Source of the DNA: CAIXSC01 sp046349915
GTDB lineage: Bacteria > Planctomycetota > Planctomycetia > Pirellulales > Pirellulaceae
Assembly: GCA_046349915.1 (NCBI GenBank)
Contig: JAXMBL010000008.1
Coordinates: forward strand, 186,001-250,000
DNA length: 64,000 nucleotides
Direction of reading: 5' to 3'
Part shown: piece by piece, positions 9,252-18,725 of the stretch
Position numbering within the stretch: the stretch's first letter is position 1
Layout of the letters: the number at the start of each line of letters is the position of its first letter
Program-made: the position numbers and the translations under genes
The notes under the pieces: model-generated
Seen by the model: only the letters and a program-made list of their open reading frames with translations
What the model was told of the DNA's origin: nothing
The model's database searches: none

Positions 9252-11273
9252 ATGAATCGTTTTTGGCTTGGGACGTTCATCGCTTGGTGCTTGACGACGA
9301 ATAGCTGGGGCGCTGATCCCACCCTCGATACTCGCTTCATCCCCGCGGGGCATTCAGCCGCCATCGTTTGGGCTTCTTGGAGTCCTGATGGCAGCCGCAT
9401 CGCCACCGCCGCCGAGGACGAGCAGATTCTGATCTGGGATGCCAAGACTGGGAGCATTCTCCAACGCCTTCACAAGGAGAACCAAGGATTCGGCAAGCCG
9501 ACCTGGAGCGGCGATGGAAAACGACTTATGTGCGCCTCACACGCAACCTACCCGGCGCGAGTTTGGGATGTGGCCTCGGGAAAGTTGATTCGCCGACTCC
9601 CCGGCAATATTGGAGCGAGTGGTGATGGACAATTGAGTTCCGACGGCGCCAAAGCGTTGCTGCCATCCCCTAGCGGCCAGTTGGGTATCTGGGATGTGGA
9701 AACGGGCGAACTTTCCTTGATCGGAGGCAAGAGCAGTCTGCGAATTTACTCGTGTCTCATGGATGCGTCCGAGACCATCGGTTTCGGTAGCTGCGTTGAG
9801 AACGGCGAGTTTGTGCAATGCGTCTTGGAAGTCAAGACAGGCAAGATTCTGCACAAGATGCCCCTGGGCAAGAGAATTGATTCCGAAGCGGCCATCACTG
9901 GGGACGGCACGCTCGGAGCGACTGGCGATAGTGGAGGACAGGTAGTCCTCTGGGATCTGAAAGACGGTTCGCAAAAGCATGTTTTGAAAGGTCATGCCGG
10001 CGCGGTCGACAATGTGAGTTTTAGTCATGACGGAAGCGTCTTAGCCTCGACTGACATATCCACAACCATTCTCTGGGACACTCGGTCTGGCGAAAAATTG
10101 GCTGCGGTAAAGATCGAATCCTCTCGTCGAGGTGAATTACATGGCCAGGGAAAATTGCTCGCCGCCACGGGCGCCCCTGGGGTGACGATCTGGGATTTGA
10201 TGGCGGGTAAAGTCGAGCGAGTACTCAAGCCCGCCGTGTCGCCCCTGCAAGGACTCGCCATGGATGCCAGCGGGAAGCGACTGTATGTCGGCGCCCACGA
10301 TGGGACTGTCGTGGTCTGGGACATGGATCAAGGTAAACCCCTGAAATCGTGGCTCGCGCATGAGGCGGGCATCACGCGGATCAGTTGTGATGCCAACGGT
10401 GATCGACTTGCCACGGGTTCGGCACGCCAACACCCCACACTTTGGAATCCACAGACGGGGGAGAAAATCCGCGAGTTTCCCTTGCAGTTCTCGGGCGTGA
10501 AGGCGATGGCCCTCCATCCGCAAGGCACCCAACTCCTGGTTAACTCGGGCCAAGGAGATGCTTTGTCGTTCGATTGCGCATCGGGCGAATCCAGGAGAAT
10601 GGGGGGGAGTGGATGGATTCAGTCCATGGGTTGGAGTCCCAACGGCGACCGTTGTTGGATCGGTAGTTCCCATGATGACCGGGCCGTTGTCATCGACTCG
10701 CAAACTACTCAACCGATCCACGATTTCGTCAGTCGAACCGCTGCCGTCATGTCGGGCGGGATCAGTCCTGAGGGGAGAACATTGGCCACGGGCCATGGCG
10801 GATTCTCGCTCGGGCATGCGATCGTGTGGGATCTGGAAAGCGGCAAGCCGGCGCGAACTTTGGTCGGGCATCGAAAAGCGGTGCAGGCCCTCTGCTACCG
10901 TCCTCAAGGCGGACAAATCGTTACCGCCTGCGGTGCGGGAGAAGCTCGAGTCTGGTCGCTGGAAGATGGAAAAAAGCTGGCCGAGTTGCTCGGACACGGC
11001 TTGGCCATCACGGGAGTGGTGTGGCATCCCGAGGATCGTTGGATCGCCACCTCGTCGCTGGATGGCACGGTACGGCTCTGGGAACCAAAGTCTGGACGCG
11101 AATTTTGCCGGCTGGTGGCGGTGGATGGAGGAAAGGACTGGATCATTTCCACTCCTGATGGACGATTCCAAGCCACGGGGGATGCTCTACAGAGAATCAA
11201 TCTCCACCAGAGCGAACGTTTTCTGAAGGTTGCGACGCCCGATTTGTGGCGCTCGCTGTTTCCCCAGTCTTAA
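9252..11273 (+). CDS. Secreted WD40-repeat protein
   Basis: A 673-residue protein made almost wholly of WD40 repeats after a signal peptide (MNRFWLGTFIAWCLTTNSWG, cleavage near Ala21). Repeats are recognisable from recurring SPDGSRIATA, ILIWDAKTG, VVLWDLKDG, VRLWEPKSG strings and probably form one or two beta-propellers. There is no enzyme domain. ATG 9252 was chosen because GAGG lies five bases upstream and the signal peptide begins there; the frame is open 39 codons further upstream but encodes nothing signal-like. The TPR gene follows after 48 bases, so the pair is probably one operon. Role: a protein-binding scaffold in the cell envelope; partner unknown. Confidence 0.88.
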   Translation: MNRFWLGTFIAWCLTTNSWGADPTLDTRFIPAGHSAAIVWASWSPDGSRIATAAEDEQILIWDAKTGSILQRLHKENQGFGKPTWSGDGKRLMCASHATYPARVWDVASGKLIRRLPGNIGASGDGQLSSDGAKALLPSPSGQLGIWDVETGELSLIGGKSSLRIYSCLMDASETIGFGSCVENGEFVQCVLEVKTGKILHKMPLGKRIDSEAAITGDGTLGATGDSGGQVVLWDLKDGSQKHVLKGHAGAVDNVSFSHDGSVLASTDISTTILWDTRSGEKLAAVKIESSRRGELHGQGKLLAATGAPGVTIWDLMAGKVERVLKPAVSPLQGLAMDASGKRLYVGAHDGTVVVWDMDQGKPLKSWLAHEAGITRISCDANGDRLATGSARQHPTLWNPQTGEKIREFPLQFSGVKAMALHPQGTQLLVNSGQGDALSFDCASGESRRMGGSGWIQSMGWSPNGDRCWIGSSHDDRAVVIDSQTTQPIHDFVSRTAAVMSGGISPEGRTLATGHGGFSLGHAIVWDLESGKPARTLVGHRKAVQALCYRPQGGQIVTACGAGEARVWSLEDGKKLAELLGHGLAITGVVWHPEDRWIATSSLDGTVRLWEPKSGREFCRLVAVDGGKDWIISTPDGRFQATGDALQRINLHQSERFLKVATPDLWRSLFPQS

Positions 11274-11321
11274 CCTTAAGTCGATCTGATACTGCTCGTG
11301 AGAATCCCCGGAGAGTCAATC

Positions 11322-12863
11322 ATGGCTAGAGCATTGCCGATCAGCCTGCTGGCGGTGCTGGCAATGGTCGCGACGACGATACAGCGGCCCGTCTCGGGAC
11401 AAGACCCGACGATGCCGTTGCCATTCGCCTCGATGAGTCCCGAGATGAAGGCCGCGCGCGAAAAACAACTGCGAGCCGCGATCGCGGAGCCAGGCTTTCG
11501 CTTCGAGGAACGAAAAAAACAGTTGCTCGAACTCGGCCACCTACTCGCTGCGATGGGAAAGCCAAAGGAGTCGGTTGCCCTGTGGGAGCCGTGGGTGAAG
11601 AAAGCAGAATCGCTCGGACACTATCGTGGCGATGCGATGGACTCCCGTGACCTGTTCGACTTGGCGGAATGGTATCACCAAGCCGGCGAACATGATAAAG
11701 CCGAGGCCGTCTTTGCCGAGCGAGTCGCCGAGATGACGGAGTGTTTCGGACCGAGAAGCATCATAACCGAGGTCGCGAAAGATCGGTTGTTGAATGCTTA
11801 CTTGCGAGCCAAGAAACTAGATCAGGCAGTTGATTTGTGGGAGAAAAGAGCTGCCTCCCTTGCGAAATCAGATCCCCTGCGACGCGCGGTGAACATCCTG
11901 TTGGTCATGGGTCTGGTGACACACAAGAAACTCGAACAACTCGATCGCATCATTCAGTTGTCTGTGGGGGACGAGCCGCCGACATCGTACGCGGAATTGT
12001 CAACGCGAATGACCTTGGTCAAGTTGCAAGTGGATGGCGGGCTGCATGATCGAGGTCGCGAGTTATTGGATCGCGAGTTGGTCGAATTGCGTCGAACTAA
12101 AGGGGTTGATTCGACCGAAGTTATCGAGTTGACGGACCAGTTGGGGCGAGCATGCTTGAGCTACGGACTCAACGACCTAGCGAGTGAAAAACTTCGCGAC
12201 GCCCAGAGCCTGCTCGAGAAAAAATACGGGGCCGATCACGAACAGGCCCTTAAGTTCCACGTCAATCACGCGGCGCTGCTGATTACGTTGCAAAGAACGA
12301 AGGAAGCGGTGGCGATTTACGCGGATATCACACCGCGACTCAAGAAACACTTGGGGGTTGATCACCCTCTCACTCAGCAAGCAGTCGCCAATTACTTGTG
12401 GGGACTGGAATCGATAGGCCAGTACGCTGTGGCCGAGCCGTTTCGGCGCGAGGCGATCAAGGAGTTCACGGAAGCGGGCAAGGAACCAGAAGACCCGAAG
12501 TTTGTGGAAGTCCGAGCCCTCTTGGCGCTTAACCTGCTTCAGCAATCCAAGGGAGTCGAGGCGGAAGAGATACTGCGGGACGTCCTGAAAGTCCGGCGAA
12601 AGCTGGCGCCGCAAGTTTGGACAACCTTCAATGCGGCCAGCATGTTGGGCGAGGCCTTGTTGATTCAGAAGAAATACGACGAGGCTGAACCGCTGCTGAA
12701 AGAAGGCTTTCAAGGGATCTTGAAAGACCGCACTCAAAATCCCCCGGGCGCTTATACTCGCCTGCCCGATGCCGCTCGCCGACTGGTGACGCTTTACGAT
12801 GAAACGAATCGACGAGCCGAAGCCGACAAGTACCGTTCATACCTGCCGCGAGTACCGAAGTAA
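11322..12863 (+). CDS. Secreted TPR-repeat protein
   Basis: A 513-residue protein with a signal peptide (ARALPISLLAVLAMVATTIQ) followed by degenerate tetratricopeptide repeats: WYHQAGEHDKAEAVFAERV, AYLRAKKLDQAVDLWEKR, LLITLQRTKEAVAIYADI, LLIQKKYDEAEPLLKEGF. ATG 11322 has GGAGAG eight bases upstream and fits the signal peptide. It ends 8 bases before the stop of the convergent xylanase gene. TPR arrays mediate protein-protein contacts; with the preceding WD40 protein it may form an envelope assembly. No catalytic motif is visible. Confidence 0.85.
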   Translation: MARALPISLLAVLAMVATTIQRPVSGQDPTMPLPFASMSPEMKAAREKQLRAAIAEPGFRFEERKKQLLELGHLLAAMGKPKESVALWEPWVKKAESLGHYRGDAMDSRDLFDLAEWYHQAGEHDKAEAVFAERVAEMTECFGPRSIITEVAKDRLLNAYLRAKKLDQAVDLWEKRAASLAKSDPLRRAVNILLVMGLVTHKKLEQLDRIIQLSVGDEPPTSYAELSTRMTLVKLQVDGGLHDRGRELLDRELVELRRTKGVDSTEVIELTDQLGRACLSYGLNDLASEKLRDAQSLLEKKYGADHEQALKFHVNHAALLITLQRTKEAVAIYADITPRLKKHLGVDHPLTQQAVANYLWGLESIGQYAVAEPFRREAIKEFTEAGKEPEDPKFVEVRALLALNLLQQSKGVEAEEILRDVLKVRRKLAPQVWTTFNAASMLGEALLIQKKYDEAEPLLKEGFQGILKDRTQNPPGAYTRLPDAARRLVTLYDETNRRAEADKYRSYLPRVPK

Positions 12864-12871
12864 TTGGTGGT

Positions 12872-14134
12872 TCACGGGCCGACGACTCGGATCACAGCAT
12901 CAAACGCTGGCTTTGCTCGATTGTCGCCATCGAACAGTAAGGGACGGCCTTGCGATCGCCAAGAATTGGCATCATTCGGTCCCCAAAAGGTGACGAACTC
13001 AATCGACTTGTGGTGCTTGACGAATGCGCGAAACAAGCCCGCGTAGGCAGTGGCCAGTCGTTGATCCGCTTCCGAAACCACTCCGCCCGACTCGGCAGCC
13101 GAGTTAGCGTTGATGTCGGCGCCCACATTCCCTTGGCCCCCGCGAGCCGCAGTCACGTCTAACTCGGTGATGTGGATAGGCAAACCGAGTGTTTCCAAGT
13201 CGGTCAACGCTTCGTCCATCTGCTCAAAGGTGATAGAAACGTTGCAATGGGCCTGCGAGCCAATCACGTGAATCGGAACTTTACGTTCCTGCAGCGACCG
13301 AATAAGTTGAATGGTCTTGCGCCGCTTCTCGCGCTGCTCCAAACCGTAGTCGTTGTATCGCAATAGCGCTGTCGGGTCGGCTTCGTGCGCATACTCGAAC
13401 GCCTTCTCGATAAAATCTGGCCCCACGATGACCGACCAGGGAGAACGTCGCAGAATGTCGGGCCCGCCGTCCGCCACGGCCTCGTTGACCACATCCCAAA
13501 CCTTGATCTTCCCGCGATACTTTCCCACCACTCGATGAATATGGTCCCGCATCCGCGACAACAGTTCTTCGCGGGAAGCGCGCGGACCGTTGAGATTGAA
13601 CGAGGGAGGGCCCGGCGCTCGAGGCGGCGGAACTGGCTTTTCGTCGGCGGGAGGAAGATGAGTGCCGGCGAAGACCCAGTCTGGCGTCTGTGAGTGCCAG
13701 ACGAGGGTGTGACCAGCAAGACTCATTTGATTCGCTTCACCAAAGGCGACAAACGCGTCTGCGGGGCCAAAGTCGTACCCGTCGTCTCCCAGTCGTGGGT
13801 GAATCAGTTGCCACTTCATGTCATTCTCCGCGACCAGATGACCGAAGTGACGCTTAACAAGTGCGATGTCCGCCCGGACCGCCGCTTCGTTGCGGCGAAA
13901 GCCGCGTCCGGTCGTGATCGAGCGGCTGACGGCGGTGCCGATCGCAAAGTAATCCCGAAAGGCGTCCTTGAGCGCCACGGAACCGGAATTCGATCGAGTC
14001 ATCGGGGCCACAGACGCTGGCTCGCGATCACTTTCTTGGGCACTAACGCGAGTAGCGAATAGGCAGATGAGTACCAGAAACAGATGCTGGACTAGCGCAG
14101 GAATTGCTCGCACGGACGGGAAGTTTGAATCCAA
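12872..14134 (-). CDS. GH10 endo-1,4-beta-xylanase
   Basis: A 420-residue glycoside hydrolase of family 10, which cuts beta-1,4 bonds in xylan. Family motifs: AENDMKWQ, LAGHTLVWHSQTP, KVWDVVNEAV with the acid/base Glu, QAHCNV, and PIHITELDV with the nucleophile Glu; near the C-terminus FWGPNDANSW. A signal peptide (ALVQHLFLVLICLFATRVSA) directs export. Start is a TTG at 14134: AGGAG sits seven bases ahead (complement of 14142-14146), and no ATG is available in front of the signal peptide. A Pro-rich insert (PPADEKPVPPPRAPGPP) between two strands is unusual. The gene is convergent with the TPR gene and has no polysaccharide-utilisation neighbours apart from the sulfatases further along. Confidence 0.93.
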   Translation of the reverse strand: MDSNFPSVRAIPALVQHLFLVLICLFATRVSAQESDREPASVAPMTRSNSGSVALKDAFRDYFAIGTAVSRSITTGRGFRRNEAAVRADIALVKRHFGHLVAENDMKWQLIHPRLGDDGYDFGPADAFVAFGEANQMSLAGHTLVWHSQTPDWVFAGTHLPPADEKPVPPPRAPGPPSFNLNGPRASREELLSRMRDHIHRVVGKYRGKIKVWDVVNEAVADGGPDILRRSPWSVIVGPDFIEKAFEYAHEADPTALLRYNDYGLEQREKRRKTIQLIRSLQERKVPIHVIGSQAHCNVSITFEQMDEALTDLETLGLPIHITELDVTAARGGQGNVGADINANSAAESGGVVSEADQRLATAYAGLFRAFVKHHKSIEFVTFWGPNDANSWRSQGRPLLFDGDNRAKPAFDAVIRVVGP

Positions 14135-14141
14135 GGCGATG

Positions 14142-14146
14142 CTCCT
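14142..14146 (-). promoter_or_regulatory. Ribosome binding site deciding the TTG start of the xylanase
   Basis: AGGAG on the - strand, seven bases before TTG 14134. The two other candidate starts (TTG 14158, GTG 14113) lack such a site. Confidence 0.7.
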
Positions 14147-14218
14147 TATGGGCGGCAATTCAGACGTGGCAATTCAGCCGTGGCAGGTTCAAATCACTCG
14201 ACAATCTGACGCTTTATG

Positions 14219-15016
14219 CTACTCAGCCTTACCCCAGAGCTGACCCAACAACTGAAACACTTCCGGATCGTGACGCTTCAATTCCTCTCGGTCAAAAGGA
14301 AAGAAGTCATTGCGAGAGAAAAACGCCTCGGTCGTCTCGGCGAAATACTCTTGCGGGTTCGACAAAGCATAGGCCTTTTCCACCGAATTCGGACGACCGT
14401 TGCCGAACCAGCGTTCGACCTTTTCATACTTACCCGATGCCTTCGCTCGCGCAAAAGCCTCTTGGATCGGCGAGTTGCCATAACCGTTCGGCAGCACTCG
14501 ATCGTGATACGCATGGGCTAATTCGTGTAACGCGAAGTTGGGCATGCGCTTTACTTCGGCTTCGAAGTTACGCACGTTCGTAAACTCGATCGCCTTCACC
14601 ATCACCGGATCACGACCATTGTCTCGCAGCCATCCCGCGCCCGGATGGTATTCGGCGCGAGCGCCGTGACGAGGATACTCAGGGCTGAAATACAACGGCA
14701 CCTTGCGCAACTCGACGACCGCCTTTTCGGGCACCACTTGAGTTATCTCGGCGAGCATTTTCTTGAGCAGCTCGAGAGCCCGGCTGGTTTCCGCCGCCTG
14801 TTTGGTCAAAAGCCGTTTGTCGATATGCACCTTCCAGCCCAAGACATCTCGCACCTCGCGCTCGATGGCAACCGCTTCATCAGCGATGACAAGACAAGAG
14901 GGCGGCGAGTCGGTTGCTGGCAGGTCAGCGGCGAATGCGGGGACGATCGCGATGTAGGTCGCCAGCGAGATGGACGTCAAGAAACGAGCAAGTTTCAGAC
15001 TTCGCAGAGCAGCCAT
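14219..15016 (-). CDS. Exported zinc metalloprotease (HELAH), ATLF-like
   Basis: A 265-residue protein with a signal peptide (ending near AFAADLPA). The zinc motif HELAH is at 164-168, and a downstream EYFAETTEAFF (223-233) probably supplies the third zinc ligand Glu. HExxH plus a helix of the form E-Y-F-A-E is the layout of the anthrax-lethal-factor-like (ATLF/M34) peptidases and related planctomycete hypothetical proteins; I assign the metalloprotease class with confidence and the family only tentatively. YFSPEYPRHGARAEYHP and AIEFTN upstream fit a beta sheet next to the active site. It is divergent from the small secreted protein at 15241 and co-directional with the xylanase 84 bases away, so the two may be co-transcribed. 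Confidence 0.75.
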   Translation of the reverse strand: MAALRSLKLARFLTSISLATYIAIVPAFAADLPATDSPPSCLVIADEAVAIEREVRDVLGWKVHIDKRLLTKQAAETSRALELLKKMLAEITQVVPEKAVVELRKVPLYFSPEYPRHGARAEYHPGAGWLRDNGRDPVMVKAIEFTNVRNFEAEVKRMPNFALHELAHAYHDRVLPNGYGNSPIQEAFARAKASGKYEKVERWFGNGRPNSVEKAYALSNPQEYFAETTEAFFSRNDFFPFDREELKRHDPEVFQLLGQLWGKAE

Positions 15017-15240
15017 AGGCGTTCAAGTTCCAAGAGTAAACACGAGTGGAAGAAGAAAAGCAGAAGGAAGCGTAACCGCGGAGACGTCCTGAGATCAAGG
15101 AACCGTCAGCTCGAAGCGGGGAAAAGCGATGGTGGGGAATCCCGGCGTGATGGAGCTGAACTGGCTTCCATCGTGCGAGGTCCGCCACTACCATGGTGTG
15201 TTTGTCACACTACTCCCTTTTGCTGCGGAGATTTTCCCAC

Positions 15241-15633
15241 ATGTTACTCGGTCGCATTCCTCGTGTAGCCTTTCTCTTCCTGTTGATCATCGGATTCGTG
15301 GCGGAAGTACGAGCCGCTGATGGCGAGAATGGGCCCAGACTGGGCAAGTACCGAATCCTCTCCTACGGCGCCGTGGGCAACCCACCCTTGTTCCTCGGGT
15401 CATTCGTGCTGGAGAAAGGCGGCGTCTACAAGGTCTATTTGCCCGGCGATAAACCGGCGGGCGAAGGGACCTACGCGTATGACGCCGCTGGTCAGAAGGT
15501 CGAATGGAAGACAGGGCCTTACGCGATGGAGAAAGGCTGGGGCGGTGGCTTCGAGATCGATCGCGAAGGGAAAACTCACAAGATTCGCCTGAAGCGAACC
15601 ACGATTGGGACCAACAGCACGGATGCTCCCTAA
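15241..15633 (+). CDS. Small secreted protein, unrecognised
   Basis: A 130-residue protein with a clear signal peptide (RIPRVAFLFLLIIGFVAEVRA) and a mature part rich in Gly and aromatic residues (GKYRILSYGAVGNPPLFLGSF, GGVYKVYLPGDKPAGEGTY, YAMEKGWGGGFEIDREGKTHKIRLK). The alternating pattern suggests a small beta-barrel or lipocalin-like fold; similar short exported proteins are frequent in planctomycetes. No catalytic motif is seen. ATG 15241 is preferred to the upstream ATG at 15193 because the signal peptide begins here and GGAG lies ten bases ahead. It ends six bases before the stop codon of the convergent DUF1501 gene. Confidence 0.72.
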   Translation: MLLGRIPRVAFLFLLIIGFVAEVRAADGENGPRLGKYRILSYGAVGNPPLFLGSFVLEKGGVYKVYLPGDKPAGEGTYAYDAAGQKVEWKTGPYAMEKGWGGGFEIDREGKTHKIRLKRTTIGTNSTDAP

Positions 15634-15639
15634 GGCTGC

Positions 15640-17160
15640 CTAGGCCAATAGCTGCGGATGGAGCTTCGCTTTTCCCTCCGCGCCAATCAGCCGCTGCTGG
15701 AGCCCCTGGTAGGGATATACCAATCGGAACGGATCGAGTCCCAGCAGGTGCAAGATAGTCGCTTGGAGGTCGCGGACGTCGAACGGATTTTCTTCAATGT
15801 AATAGCCGATGTCGTCGGTGCGTCCATAAGTCTGGCCGCCGCGGATGCCGCCGCCCGCGAGTAGCATCGTGTAGGCGTACGGATGGTGGTCGCGGCCAAT
15901 GAATGGTTGATCGAGCCGGTTGTTCTGCTGCATCGGCGTCCGACCAAACTCGCCTCCCCACACAATCAGCGTTTCGTCCAGCAACCCTCGTTGCTTGAGG
16001 TCTTGGATGAGCGCCGTGAGCGCTCGGTCGATTTGCTGCGCCTTGATGGGCAGAATTGTCGGGATGTGCTCACCGGGACTCACGCCATGATGATCCCAAC
16101 CCCAATCAAAAATCTGCACGAATCGAACACCCGACTCGACCAAGCGACGAGCCAACAGCAGATTGTTGGCCAAAGCGGCGTCCGTCCCCTTGTAAGCCAC
16201 TCGCGGATCGTCCGCGCCGTCCGACTCGGGAACAAACCCCGGTTGAGCGCCATACATGTCGAGGATATGACGCGGTTCTCGCGAGATGTCCATCACCTCC
16301 GGCACCGCAACTTGCATGCGAAACGCTAATTCGTATTGAGCGATCCGAGTCAACGTTTCAGGATCGCCCAGGGCTTCGGCTTGCTTGCGATTCAGCCGTT
16401 CGAGAGTATCGAGCGTATCGCGACGAGCCGCTCGACTCATACCGGCTGGATCAGACAGGAAGAGAACGGGATCGCCGGGCGAACGGCACTGCACTCCCTG
16501 ATGCACCGACGGCAAGAAGCCACTCCCCCACACACTCTTTCCCGCGTCCGGCGTTTTGCCTCCGCTTACCAGCACGACATACCCAGGGAGATTTTCATTT
16601 TCCGAGCCGAGACCATAGGTGGCCCATGAGCCCATCGCGGCTGCGCCCAGCAACGGAGTCCCCGTATGCAGATAAAGTTGTGCCGGCGCATGGTTGAACT
16701 GGTCAGTCTTCACCGACCGCACGATCGCCAACTCGTCGACCACCTTGGGCAAGTGTTTCCACACCTCGCTCAACCAGGCCCCGGATTGGCCATGTTGAGC
16801 GAACTTGAAGGGAGACGCCAACAGATTCGGCACCCCTTGGATGAATGCGAAACGTTTCCCTTCCAGCAATTCCTTAGGGCACGGTTTGCCGTGGAATTTT
16901 TCGAGCGTTGGTTTGGGATCGAACAGGTCAAGCTGGCTGGGCGAGCCCGCCATATGCAAATAAATGACGTGCTTCGCCTTGGGGGGATGATGCGGCTTCT
17001 TCCCAGCCCCCTCGGCAACGGCATCTCGTGCCAGCAGCTGTGCCAGCGCTAACGATCCGACGCCGCAAGCGCCCGCGCTGAGGAAATAACGACGAGTGAC
17101 CTCGGCCAACACCTGACGGTGTTGGCGAACCGCTTCCAAGGAGACATCTGTTGGCTTCAT
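15640..17160 (-). CDS. DUF1501 exported protein
   Basis: A 506-residue member of the DUF1501 family, related to the alkaline phosphatase/sulfatase superfamily. The N-terminus TRRYFLSAGACGVGSLALAQ is a twin-arginine signal, so it is exported folded. Family features: KAKHVIYLHMAGSPSQLDLFDPKP near residue 60, PSVHQGVQC, FVQIFDWGWDHHG and LIVWGGEFGRTPM with the GRDHHPYAY motif. In planctomycetes these proteins are usually encoded next to a PSCyt1/DUF1549/DUF1553 protein; here that partner is absent and the nearest neighbour is a sulfatase on the other strand. Function is unproven; a hydrolytic role on sulfated or phosphorylated polymers is an inference from the superfamily. Confidence 0.93.
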   Translation of the reverse strand: MKPTDVSLEAVRQHRQVLAEVTRRYFLSAGACGVGSLALAQLLARDAVAEGAGKKPHHPPKAKHVIYLHMAGSPSQLDLFDPKPTLEKFHGKPCPKELLEGKRFAFIQGVPNLLASPFKFAQHGQSGAWLSEVWKHLPKVVDELAIVRSVKTDQFNHAPAQLYLHTGTPLLGAAAMGSWATYGLGSENENLPGYVVLVSGGKTPDAGKSVWGSGFLPSVHQGVQCRSPGDPVLFLSDPAGMSRAARRDTLDTLERLNRKQAEALGDPETLTRIAQYELAFRMQVAVPEVMDISREPRHILDMYGAQPGFVPESDGADDPRVAYKGTDAALANNLLLARRLVESGVRFVQIFDWGWDHHGVSPGEHIPTILPIKAQQIDRALTALIQDLKQRGLLDETLIVWGGEFGRTPMQQNNRLDQPFIGRDHHPYAYTMLLAGGGIRGGQTYGRTDDIGYYIEENPFDVRDLQATILHLLGLDPFRLVYPYQGLQQRLIGAEGKAKLHPQLLA

Positions 17161-17339
17161 ACCTCGTATTGTGAAGCCTTAAGCCTGAAACGGCAAGCGT
17201 GGGCGCCCGGTCGGCACGCGTAAACTGATTAGGCGAGTTCGCTACACTCGCCTGCCGTTAGTTCCCTCGCAACGAGTTTCCGACTAGACTCCGCGAGCAC
17301 GCTGCGCGCAAGGGGCAAAAAATCCAGGAAGAATGACTT

Positions 17340-18725
17340 ATGCTCTCTCAACCCGGTTTGGTATCACTCGCTCGGGTCTTCGTGCTCACGACCGTCTTGC
17401 TTTCGGTTTGTTCCCTGCTGCGAGCCGCGGATGAAACTCCCCGGCGACCCAACATCGTCTTGTTCCTGATCGACGACCTCGGTTACGCCGACTGCGGCTT
17501 CAATGGGGGCCAAGAAATCAAGACGCCTCGCATCGATTCGCTCGCGAAAGGTGGGGCGGTGCTGGAGTCGCATTATGTCCAGCCAGTCTGTTCGCCCACT
17601 CGAGCGGCGCTGATGACGGGACGCTACCCCACGCGGACGGGGGTCTATACGATTGTGCGGCCTCACGCAAAATGGGGCCTCCCTCTGCAAGAACGCACAC
17701 TCGCCAGTGCACTTCGCGACGCGGGTTACGAAACGGCCATCACGGGAAAATGGCATCTGGGCGAATTTGAGCGAACCTACTTGCCAACGTCGCGCGGGTT
17801 TGATCATCAATACGGACACTACTTCGGCGCGATCGACTACTTTACTCATGTGCGAGATGGCTCGCATGATTGGCATCGCAACGACCAACCGCTCAAGGAA
17901 GATGGTTACAGCACGCATCTCGTCGCGCAAGAGGCGGTCCGGCTGATCTCCACCAAAGACAAGAACAAACCACTCTTCTTGTATGTCCCCTTCAATGGCG
18001 TCCATAGTCCGATGCAGGCGCCAGACGCGTACTTGACGCCTTACTCTGCACTGAATGGCGCTCGGCGGAAGCTGGCGGGGATGCTGGCCGCGGTCGATGA
18101 GGCGATTGGCGAAATCGTCGACTCGCTCGATAAGGCAGGCCTGCGAGAAAACACCTTGATCATTTTCTCGTCTGACAATGGCGGACCACGCCCCGGCACG
18201 AACGTCCCACTGAGAGACTACAAGGGGAGCATCTACGAAGGAGGTGTACGGGGCGCCGCCTTCGCTCATTGGCCTGGACAAGTCCCGGCAGGACAACGAA
18301 TCAAGGAACCAATGCATGTCATCGATTGGTATCCCACTTTGCTGAAGCTCGCTGGCGGCAATCTGGACCAAGAACTCCCGATTGATGGGAAGGACGTCTG
18401 GCCGATGCTCACGCAACAGGCTCGCTCGCCGCACGATGCGATCCTCTGCGCGCAATCGCCCACTCGAGCCGCCTTGCGCAGCGGTGATTGGAAACTCGTA
18501 TCTCACGGAGCAACCGAGGCGGCTCGTCCCAAGGCTCGCGCACCGAAGCGTCGCCAACAACCCACCGCAGCTATCGAACTCTATAACCTTGCCGCTGACG
18601 TCGGCGAAACGAACAATCTTGCCGAGCGAGAGCCTGAGCGACTCGCTGAGATGAAGTTGAAACTGAGTGGATTTCTGAAAGATGCTGTCCCTGCGGGGGC
18701 TCCAGCGGCGAATGATGACGAGTGA
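17340..18725 (+). CDS. Type I sulfatase (formylglycine-dependent)
   Basis: A 461-residue exported sulfatase with signal peptide (LTTVLLSVCSLLRAADE). NIVLFLIDDLGYADCGFNGG holds the metal-binding Asp pair; Cys84 in CSPTRAALMTGRYPTRTG is the residue converted to formylglycine; ITGKWHLGE, FLYVPFNGVHSPMQAP and FSSDNGGPRPG are the remaining sulfatase motifs. It removes sulfate esters from a sugar polymer, substrate unknown. ATG 17340 has AGGAAG about eight bases ahead. It is divergent from the DUF1501 gene, with 179 bases of shared upstream sequence between them. An anaerobic-type or FGE maturase is not in the window. Confidence 0.95.
   Translation: MLSQPGLVSLARVFVLTTVLLSVCSLLRAADETPRRPNIVLFLIDDLGYADCGFNGGQEIKTPRIDSLAKGGAVLESHYVQPVCSPTRAALMTGRYPTRTGVYTIVRPHAKWGLPLQERTLASALRDAGYETAITGKWHLGEFERTYLPTSRGFDHQYGHYFGAIDYFTHVRDGSHDWHRNDQPLKEDGYSTHLVAQEAVRLISTKDKNKPLFLYVPFNGVHSPMQAPDAYLTPYSALNGARRKLAGMLAAVDEAIGEIVDSLDKAGLRENTLIIFSSDNGGPRPGTNVPLRDYKGSIYEGGVRGAAFAHWPGQVPAGQRIKEPMHVIDWYPTLLKLAGGNLDQELPIDGKDVWPMLTQQARSPHDAILCAQSPTRAALRSGDWKLVSHGATEAARPKARAPKRRQQPTAAIELYNLAADVGETNNLAEREPERLAEMKLKLSGFLKDAVPAGAPAANDDE

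Noticed and set aside
10137..11171. 344-codon - strand frame across the WD40 gene
   Set aside because: Shadow of the WD40 repeats; no motif, no ribosome site.
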